NCBI GenBank assembly: GCA_965242665.1
Contig: OZ251484.1
Span: forward strand, 2,418,001-2,482,000
Length of the DNA stretch: 64,000 nucleotides
Reading direction: 5' to 3'
Origin: VXLM01 sp965242665
GTDB lineage: Bacteria > Chloroflexota > Dehalococcoidia > Lucifugimonadales > VXLM01
This document shows, piece by piece, positions 58,524-64,000 of the stretch. The notes under the pieces are model-generated. The model had not been told where the DNA came from and made no database searches. It was given only the letters and a program-made list of their open reading frames with translations. The position numbers and the translations under genes are program-made. Each line of letters begins with the position of its first letter. Positions within the stretch are counted from its first letter, which is position 1.

Positions 58524-59549
58524 TTAGGACGCCGCTCCGCACACCGTATTCAGTATCAGGCCCATCACCTTGTATGGGTCGCAGTTGGCGTTGGGTCGTC
58601 TGTCCTCGATGTACCCCTTCTGGTCACGGTGTACCTGCCAAGGGATTCGGACGGATGCGCCTCTGTCCGATACTCCGTACCTGAATTCCTTGTAGGAGCA
58701 GGTCTCGTGGAGTCCGGTCAGCCGCTCTTCGATTCGGTGGCCGTAGTTGGCGATGTGCTCCTCGTGGTTGTCCCTCAGTGCTTCGGCGGCGGCCACGCAT
58801 GCGTCGTAGTTTTCCCGCATCTGCTTGGTCGAGAAGTTGGTGTGAGCGCCGGCGCCGTTCCAATCGCCTTGCACGGGCTTTGGGTCGAGCCTCGCCGATA
58901 CGCCTCTGTTCTCCTGGCTGGAGATATGGACGTCCTCTCCGATGCGGTACAGGAGCCATCGGGAGACCCAGATTTGATCCGCTGCTTCAGGCGCGCCCAA
59001 CGGTCCAACCTGGTACTCCCACTGGGCTGGCATCACTTCCGCGTTGATGCCGGATACCATCAATCCCGCCTTGAGGCAGTCATCCAGATGTTTCTCGACG
59101 ATTGGGCGGCCGTAGACTTCGTCCGATCCGACGCCGCAGTAGTATCCGCCCTGCGGAGCGGGGAAGCCGTTCTCTGGCCACCCCAGCGGCTTGATGCCAT
59201 CGAAGAACGTATACTCCTGCTCGAAGCCGAACCACATATCGAAGTCGGCGTACTTCTCCGAGGCCGCCGCGCAGGCCGCTCTAGTATTCGTCGGATGCGG
59301 CGTCATGTCCGGCAGCAGAACTTCGCACATCACCAGCTTGTTGTCGCCGCCGCGTATTGGATCGGGGCAGGAGAAGACCGGGCGCAGGACGCAGTCGGAG
59401 TTCTCACCCGGGGCCTGGTTCGTGCTGGATCCGTCGAATCCCCATAGCGGCGGTTCCTCTCCCATGGGTACCACCTTGCCTTTGGATCGGAGTTTGGATG
59501 TCGGCTCCGAACCGTCTATCCAGATATATTCCGCCTTGTAGTAGTTCAT
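58524..59549 (-). CDS. glnII: Glutamine synthetase type II (eukaryote-like)
   Basis: The 341-residue protein is of the short GSII type: YIWIDGSEPTSKLRSKGKV, PLWGFDGSSTNQAPGENSDC, WFGFEQEYTFFD, GINAEVMPAQWEYQVGP, WNGAGAHTNFSTKQMR and RGASVRIPWQV are diagnostic. Bacterial GSII is known from Rhizobium, Frankia and Streptomyces and is generally induced by nitrogen limitation. GGAGG seven bases before ATG 59549 sets the start. It is downstream of a 31-residue membrane protein gene and amt on the same strand. Confidence 0.95.
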   Translation of the reverse strand: MNYYKAEYIWIDGSEPTSKLRSKGKVVPMGEEPPLWGFDGSSTNQAPGENSDCVLRPVFSCPDPIRGGDNKLVMCEVLLPDMTPHPTNTRAACAAASEKYADFDMWFGFEQEYTFFDGIKPLGWPENGFPAPQGGYYCGVGSDEVYGRPIVEKHLDDCLKAGLMVSGINAEVMPAQWEYQVGPLGAPEAADQIWVSRWLLYRIGEDVHISSQENRGVSARLDPKPVQGDWNGAGAHTNFSTKQMRENYDACVAAAEALRDNHEEHIANYGHRIEERLTGLHETCSYKEFRYGVSDRGASVRIPWQVHRDQKGYIEDRRPNANCDPYKVMGLILNTVCGAAS

Positions 59550-59717
59550 CGAGTATCCTCCATCTAGCGATTGGGTTGTAGCGATTGCCTATGAAGATAT
59601 TGCACGAACCATTGACGGTTCGTCAAGTACCTGCACCAATCGGCGGGGAAGCCATGACTGGGATTGCAGTCCTGGCGTTATGCAGCGGCTCCGAGTTCCG
59701 AACGGGGAACGCGCGCG

Positions 59718-59813
59718 CTACGACTCGCGGTCTTGCTTGCGGATTCGGCTGGGGAGAAGAACCCAGACGGCGAACAAGATTATGAACGCAACCGCGCCAA
59801 GTACCAATTCCAT
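59718..59813 (-). CDS. 31-residue single-pass membrane protein between amt and glnII
   Basis: The frame starts MELVLGAVAFIILFAV, continues WVLLPSR and ends IRKQDRES before TAG. It is one hydrophobic helix of about 20 residues followed by a basic tail, so the C-terminus is predicted inside. GAGGTGA at 59822-59828 is a strong ribosome binding site eight bases before the ATG. It resembles regulatory microproteins of transporters (KdpF, CydX) in layout only. Its neighbours, amt upstream and glnII downstream on the same strand, suggest a role in ammonium uptake or its control; this is inference. It is too short for usual gene calling. Confidence 0.65.
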   Translation of the reverse strand: MELVLGAVAFIILFAVWVLLPSRIRKQDRES

Positions 59814-59852
59814 TTCTGTCGTCACCTCGAGAGTTTCGCTATCGCGTGGATC

Positions 59853-59907
59853 CAGTATGGGGGAACGATGTTTCCCCTGTGTTGCACACATGTTACATTT
59901 CTATCAC
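59853..59907 (-). promoter_or_regulatory. GlnR-like operator array and promoter of the small-protein/glnII unit
   Basis: Read in the direction of transcription, four half-sites are spaced 11 bases apart: GTGAT (59907-59903), GTAAC (59896-59892), GCAAC (59885-59881) and GAAAC (59874-59870). This fits the actinobacterial GlnR box gTnAC-n6-GaAAC. A CATACT -10-like element (59858-59853) follows. The array before amt has the same central GTAAC-n6-GCAAC. Confidence 0.55.
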
Positions 59908-59940
59908 ATGGGGCCGGGCTCTCCTTTCCGGCCCCATGTG
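59905..59940 (-). terminator. Terminator hairpin after amt
   Basis: CACATGGGGCCGG (59905-59917) and CCGGCCCCATGTG (59928-59940) form a perfect 13-bp stem with a 10-base loop, 20 bases after the amt stop. It separates amt from the small-protein/glnII unit and touches the distal half-site of its operator. Confidence 0.7.
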
Positions 59941-59960
59941 ATTGGTCGGCTGCATCTTGC

Positions 59961-61295
59961 CTAGTCCGCGGACTCGCTCCGCATTTCGGGGTATGCAGCC
60001 GCTCCGTGCTCGGGCATGTCGAGGCCTTGAGCCTCTTCTTCCTCGGATGCTCGGAGCCCCATGGTCAAGTCGATTCCCTTGAAGAGGACGAGGCCTGCGC
60101 CGAAGCCCCATGCGATGGCTACCAGCATCCCGACGGTCTGCGGAATGAGCTGCTCGGAGTTGCCTGCGATGAGCCCCTCGACGCCGTTGTGTCCGGACGC
60201 AAAGATGCCGACTGCCAGAAGCCCCCACGCGCCGCAGATGCCGTGCACGGTGACTGCCCCGACGGGGTCGTCTACCTTGAGAATGTTCTTGACGAAGCCG
60301 ACTCCAAAGATCATGATGACGCCGGCAATCAAGCCGATGACGACTGCGGCCCAGGTGTCCACGTAGGCGCATCCGGCGGTTATGCCGACCAATCCGCCCA
60401 GGGATCCGTTTGCCCCCATCTCGATGTCTGCTTTGCCCGTGCGGATCAATGTGATGTAGATGGCCGATGTCGCGCCGGCCGCGCCCGCCAGCAGGGTATT
60501 GACCGCGTTGAGTCCCAGGGAATCGGAGTTGATGTTGAATCCGAACCAGCCGAAGAACAGGATGAACGTGCCGATGACCACGTACGGCATGTTGTGCCCC
60601 TTGAGTTCGACTCCTTCCTTGAAGCCCTTCCGAGGGCCCACGACGAAGGCCCCTGCAAGCGCAAGGAAGCCGCCGATCATGTGCACCACACCAGAGCCGG
60701 CGTAGTCCGCGAAACCCGGCCCGATCTGGGTGAGCCAGCCTTCGTCGCTCCATGCCCAGTGTCCGTAGATGGGATAGACGAGCGCGCCGACGATGAAGCT
60801 GTATGCGAAATAGGCGTTGATCTTCGTTCGCTCTGCTACTGCCCCTGCGATGATCGTGGCGGCTGTGCCGGCGAAGACCATTTGGAACAGCCATGCGACG
60901 AGTTCGGTATCCTCGAAATCGATGAGGAAGAAGCCCTCGAGGCCGATGAAGCCGGACGCTGCGCCTCCTCCCATCATCAGCGCGAATCCAAACGCCCAGA
61001 ACCCGAGCGACGCGATGCAGAAGTCCAAGAACGACTTGGTCATGTAGTTGACCGTGTTCTTGGAGCGGATCATCCCAGCGCCCAAGAAGGCGAACCCCGC
61101 TTGCATGAAGAAGACGAGGGCCGCGGCGACGACCAGCACGAAATCGCTCAGCGTCGAGTTTACCTTGTCGACGGGTGTTTCCTGCGCGTATGCTACCCCA
61201 ATGGTGCCCAAGAATATGCCGACTCCCAGTAGGCAGACCATCATCAGGCGAAGCTTTGCGGGAGTCAGGCGTACCGATCTTGACACTGCGTTCAT
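59961..61295 (-). CDS. amt: Ammonium transporter
   Basis: The 444-residue protein has an N-terminal signal peptide (GVAYAQ cleavage site near residue 38) and eleven transmembrane helices. Family features seen are FMQAGFAFLGAGMIRSKN, FAGTAATIIAGAVAERTKI, YPIYGHWAWS, DYAGSGVVHMIGG with the first pore His, FILFFGWFGFN and DDPVGAVTVHGICGAWG with the second pore His. An acidic, charged C-terminal tail follows. GGAGG fits ATG 61295 (eight-base spacing) better than ATG 61301 (two bases). No glnK/PII gene is adjacent, which is unusual for amt. Confidence 0.93.
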   Translation of the reverse strand: MNAVSRSVRLTPAKLRLMMVCLLGVGIFLGTIGVAYAQETPVDKVNSTLSDFVLVVAAALVFFMQAGFAFLGAGMIRSKNTVNYMTKSFLDFCIASLGFWAFGFALMMGGGAASGFIGLEGFFLIDFEDTELVAWLFQMVFAGTAATIIAGAVAERTKINAYFAYSFIVGALVYPIYGHWAWSDEGWLTQIGPGFADYAGSGVVHMIGGFLALAGAFVVGPRKGFKEGVELKGHNMPYVVIGTFILFFGWFGFNINSDSLGLNAVNTLLAGAAGATSAIYITLIRTGKADIEMGANGSLGGLVGITAGCAYVDTWAAVVIGLIAGVIMIFGVGFVKNILKVDDPVGAVTVHGICGAWGLLAVGIFASGHNGVEGLIAGNSEQLIPQTVGMLVAIAWGFGAGLVLFKGIDLTMGLRASEEEEAQGLDMPEHGAAAYPEMRSESAD

Positions 61296-61357
61296 TGTCA
61301 TATCCTCCTTTTCTGAAACGCATTTGATCTGAAGCAAATAGAATATACTTGGCGGGT

Positions 61358-61395
61358 GTTGCTTCCGTGTTGCCGTTCTGTTACATCCCTGTTAA
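61358..61395 (-). promoter_or_regulatory. GlnR-like operator array upstream of amt
   Basis: Four half-sites start at 61358, 61369, 61380 and 61391 on the plus strand (GTTGC, GTTGC, GTTAC, GTTAA), exactly 11 bases apart. Read toward amt they are TTAAC-n6-GTAAC-n6-GCAAC-n6-GCAAC. The array lies about 60-100 bases upstream of the amt start, a position suited to an OmpR-type activator such as GlnR or a PhoB relative. It is also in the divergent rnc upstream region. Confidence 0.55.
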
Positions 61396-61447
61396 TCAGA
61401 AATTGGCGGGTGGATGCGGCTCGTCGCACTTCGAGAGGAGGGGACAG

Positions 61448-62164
61448 ATGACATATGCGCGTCCGTTGCAAGAGGCGCTCGGAGTTCGGTTTCGAGATGA
61501 GGGGCTGCTCCGCCTTGCGCTGACGCATAGCTCCTATCTCAACGAGAATCCCGGCGAGTTTCCCGAGTCGAACGAGCGCCTCGAGTTCCTGGGCGACGCG
61601 GTCATAAGCCTTGCAGCGGCCGAGGAGTTGTACGCGGCGAATCCTCATTGGTCGGAAGGGACGTTGACTCAGGCTCGAGCCGCGTTGGTGCAGGAAGCCG
61701 CCTTGGCAGAGGCCGCGCGGCGTCTCGACCTTGGACGGTGGTTCCGGATGGGAAAAGGCGAGGATGCAGGGGGCGGACGTGGCCGTCCATCGAATCTCTC
61801 TGCGGGATTGGAAGCGCTGGTTGGCGCGGTCTTCCTCGACGGGGGGTACGATGCCGCCAAGAACGTCGTCCTCCGCGTTCTGGCCGATTCTCTCTCTTCA
61901 CTCGATCAACCGCGCATCCCCGCCAACCCAAAGTCGCTGCTCCTGGAGGCCGCCCAAGCGAATGGGCTCTTGCCCCCAATTTACCGAATCTTAGAGGAAG
62001 GGGGAGCAGCCCACGCTCCGATGTTCGTGGCGGAGGTGTCCGTTGGAGGGAAAGTGGCCGGTGTCGGGCGGGGAAGGCGCAAGGCGCTCGCCGAACAGGC
62101 CGCGGCCAAGAATGCGCTCGAGGCGTTTCCTAGGCAGGCTGTTGCCGAACAGCCCTTGGAATAG
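61448..62164 (+). CDS. rnc: Ribonuclease III
   Basis: The 238-residue enzyme cuts double-stranded RNA, including the pre-16S stem described at 175-208 and 1919-1952. The signature NERLEFLGDAV (residues 42-52), the second acidic cluster GLEALVGAVFLDGGYD and a C-terminal double-stranded RNA-binding domain (KSLLLEAAQANG to GRGRRKALAEQAAAKNALE) are complete. GAGGAGGGGAC at 61435-61445 precedes ATG 61448. It is transcribed divergently from amt. Confidence 0.93.
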   Translation: MTYARPLQEALGVRFRDEGLLRLALTHSSYLNENPGEFPESNERLEFLGDAVISLAAAEELYAANPHWSEGTLTQARAALVQEAALAEAARRLDLGRWFRMGKGEDAGGGRGRPSNLSAGLEALVGAVFLDGGYDAAKNVVLRVLADSLSSLDQPRIPANPKSLLLEAAQANGLLPPIYRILEEGGAAHAPMFVAEVSVGGKVAGVGRGRRKALAEQAAAKNALEAFPRQAVAEQPLE

Positions 62165-62239
62165 CTCGTACCGCTACGCGCACACGATCTTTATAGGGAT
62201 CCTTGCGGATCGGTTCCGGGAGTACCTCTCAGGCAACCC

Positions 62240-63226
62240 CTAGTAGCACAACGGATGATTCAAGGAAAAGCGGGTGTGGTCTTCGACGCCTTCGTTGGAT
62301 TCACGCGCCATCGTCTCGAACCACATGGCTCGCCAATCCTCGAATCGGGTCATCTCTCGCTCGGGATGCTCGCGGCTCCGCGCGATCCAGGCCGGACGGC
62401 CTCCCTGCCCAACGGGTTGGCCGATCGGCTGATAGCGCAGGTCGTAGCTCCAGCGAAGGCGGTCGCTGGTGTTCATCAGAGAGCTGTGCTGGGTGAGCTT
62501 GTCGAGGATCACGACGTCGCCGGGATCCGCCGGCAGGGTTGCCCGCTCTTCCGGAATGATCTCATCTGGGATGCCCTTGAAGTCCGGGCGTCGCTCCGTG
62601 GGTTTGCAGTGGACGGACAGCTCGCCCGATCGATGGCTGCCGGGAACCACCACTAGACAGCCATTCTCCTCATCCACGGGCACCATGGGCACCCATACCG
62701 TCAACGCGGCGGTCTCGTCTGCATCGGTCTGGAATGCCCAGAGGTCCTGATGCCAAAGGGTCTTGGAGATCATGCCGTTCGGCGACTTCTGCACCGCTTC
62801 CGACAGCGTATGCTCCGGCGGCTTGATGCGCGTGATGTGCAGGGGGCTCACCGCGATCTCGCTTCCGATGAACTGCTCCAATGCGTCCAACAGGCGCGGA
62901 CTGCGCAGCAGATGGAACATGCGGGGGTGAAGGTACATTCCCCGGTCGGTTCTGTCTTGGGAGAAGGATACGTAGATGCTCAGATGCCGGAAGTGGTCGT
63001 CTCCCGTGTCCGCGACGAAGGCAGAGAGCCGGTCGATAGTGTCCATCCCCGAATACTTGCGCGCCAACTGTCCTTTGGCATACAGATCCTCGATGAGGTC
63101 ATCTAGCACCTCGCCGTACTCGTCAATGAGCGGCTGAATGTCCTGCTCGACGTCGAGCGCGCCCCTCAGTATGGTATATCCCTCTTCTCGGAGTTGTTCG
63201 GACGCCCTGGTTTCCGTTAGAAGCAT
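62240..63226 (-). CDS. Phytanoyl-CoA dioxygenase family Fe(II)/2-oxoglutarate oxygenase
   Basis: The 328-residue protein has the iron facial triad and co-substrate residues: WHQDLWAFQTD (H-x-D), TQHSSLMNTS (distal His) and RWSYDLRYQP (Arg binding 2-oxoglutarate), plus the PGSHRSGEL segment typical of PhyH-family enzymes. These hydroxylate unactivated carbons in varied small molecules; bacterial substrates are mostly unknown. Large PhyH families are characteristic of SAR202-type Chloroflexota. AGGTGA lies very close (three bases) to the ATG. Confidence 0.85.
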   Translation of the reverse strand: MLLTETRASEQLREEGYTILRGALDVEQDIQPLIDEYGEVLDDLIEDLYAKGQLARKYSGMDTIDRLSAFVADTGDDHFRHLSIYVSFSQDRTDRGMYLHPRMFHLLRSPRLLDALEQFIGSEIAVSPLHITRIKPPEHTLSEAVQKSPNGMISKTLWHQDLWAFQTDADETAALTVWVPMVPVDEENGCLVVVPGSHRSGELSVHCKPTERRPDFKGIPDEIIPEERATLPADPGDVVILDKLTQHSSLMNTSDRLRWSYDLRYQPIGQPVGQGGRPAWIARSREHPEREMTRFEDWRAMWFETMARESNEGVEDHTRFSLNHPLCY

Positions 63227-63654
63227 AGGTCACCTGTGTCTACTGCGGATTTACGATGAATTGTATGGAAGGGATGCGGTGAAGTCAATGGAGGCTCCGA
63301 GGTTCCGTTTGATGTATTGGCATGGCGGCTATGGGGACGGCAACTCCAAGCGATACGTCGAGTCCGATCCATGCCGAGAGGAAGGAAACGGAACGTGGGG
63401 GCACGAGGATTCCCGCGTGTGGAGACCTTTGCATAACTAGGCGGAGTGGTTGTTTGGGGATGCTCTACCCATGGCGGCCCCCTTTATTTTGTGCACTCGG
63501 ATTTCCATTTGCATACCCTAGAAGAGGTTATGTAAAGGTCTCCGAAAGTGGGAACCTACTGGAGGGAGGCGTCAGGGCCGCCACCGAGCACCGCTTCGCC
63601 TATCTCTATGGTATAGTGACTATTGTATCCTCGCGTAGTCAGAGGGAGGTTCTC
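63227..63654. other. Gene-free stretch upstream of the last gene
   Basis: I see no supported gene in these 428 bases. TGG followed by TATAGT (63612-63617) is an extended -10 promoter for the next gene. Open frames across the stretch have atypical codon use and no ribosome binding site. Confidence 0.5.
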
Positions 63655-63936
63655 GTGATCGAGCCCGGCAAGGTCTTCGCAGTTACAACCTATGGTGTCC
63701 TAGGGAGAGAAGACATCGCTCGCAAAGGGATAGAGGCTTTCATGGGAATGGTCGGTCAAGTTCACATCGACTGCTCCCACTGGTGGTGTAACCAGCAGGA
63801 AAGGGACCTGCTCCTGATGGTTGAGTTCTATTACAGCAGCGACGAAGTGCAGAACTTCATTGGAGGGTATCTCTGCCCGGTACTCCTAGCCCCAGAGGAT
63901 CTATCATTTTTGCCGACCCCTCACAAAAAATCCTGA
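63655..63936 (+). CDS. Hypothetical protein, possibly frameshifted at its 3' end
   Basis: The GTG at 63655, with GGGAGGT at 63644-63650, starts a 93-residue frame with no recognised domain. It contains CSHWWCNQQE (two Cys) and an aromatic VEFYYSSDEVQNFIGGYLCP segment. The frame stops at 63934-63936 just after a run of six A, but the -1 frame continues as ILIQPLSDGNHVAITIGRIK to the window edge. Either the gene is frameshifted, programmed or otherwise, or a second gene overlaps. Confidence 0.5.
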   Translation: MIEPGKVFAVTTYGVLGREDIARKGIEAFMGMVGQVHIDCSHWWCNQQERDLLLMVEFYYSSDEVQNFIGGYLCPVLLAPEDLSFLPTPHKKS

Positions 63937-64000
63937 TACAGCCTCTGTCTGACGGTAATCACGTAGCCATCACCATAGGCCGTATCAAGCAAGGCAAAGT

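Overview
The window is a GC-rich bacterial chromosome segment that looks like Chloroflexota, most likely a Dehalococcoidia or SAR202-related lineage. This rests on three things: a 16S rRNA gene standing alone without 23S and 5S behind it, as in Dehalococcoides; RpoB and RpoC proteins close to that class; and a gene content rich in amidohydrolases, creatininase, CehA/McbA and phytanoyl-CoA dioxygenase-type enzymes. The placement is inference from memory of these families; no search was run. There is no phage, integrase or intact transposase.

Layout. 1-2000 holds a promoter, a lone 16S gene and the two arms of its processing stem. 2000-11700 holds a membrane protein with a duplicated C-terminal domain, a creatininase with a catalytically degenerate amidotransferase-like partner, a beta-propeller lipoprotein, phosphonoacetate hydrolase with a NUDIX hydrolase, and a formate/nitrite-type channel. 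11700-18000 has two tRNA-Ser genes, a PD-(D/E)XK-like protein, a PHP phosphoesterase, folE, a GNAT protein, a GT4 glycosyltransferase, and tmk with a PPOX-family oxidase. 18000-30100 has a large adenine methylase (probably type IIG) and rpoB-rpoC. 30100-41000 has pcm, an amidase/D-aminoacylase/acetyltransferase operon, prfB with a programmed frameshift, a lipoprotein solute-binding protein and a CehA/McbA hydrolase. 41000-50200 is an accessory zone: tandemly duplicated membrane genes, gene fragments, inverted-repeat elements, a 21/22-bp repeat array, Ppx/GppA, a hidden selenoprotein, an exported HNH nuclease, BrnT/BrnA and an HtrA-like lipoprotein. 50200-61300 is a nitrogen-assimilation cluster (glnA-gltB-gltD, type II glutamine synthetase, a 31-residue membrane protein, amt). 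rnc, a phytanoyl-CoA dioxygenase-like gene and a small unknown gene close the window.

The most notable observations are: (1) RpoC carries an inserted DnaJ-type J domain whose HPD motif reads SSD, at the site where other bacteria carry lineage-specific insertions; (2) the same RpoC has lost three of the four ligands of its second zinc site; (3) a SelW/Rdx-family selenoprotein with CxxU, read through an in-frame TGA and preceded by a strong ribosome binding site, is hidden on the minus strand at 46386-46655; (4) an unannotated 31-residue single-pass membrane protein lies between amt and the type II glutamine synthetase, and both transcription units are preceded by four 11-bp-spaced half-sites resembling actinobacterial GlnR boxes; (5) prfB needs a +1 frameshift at CTT TGA.
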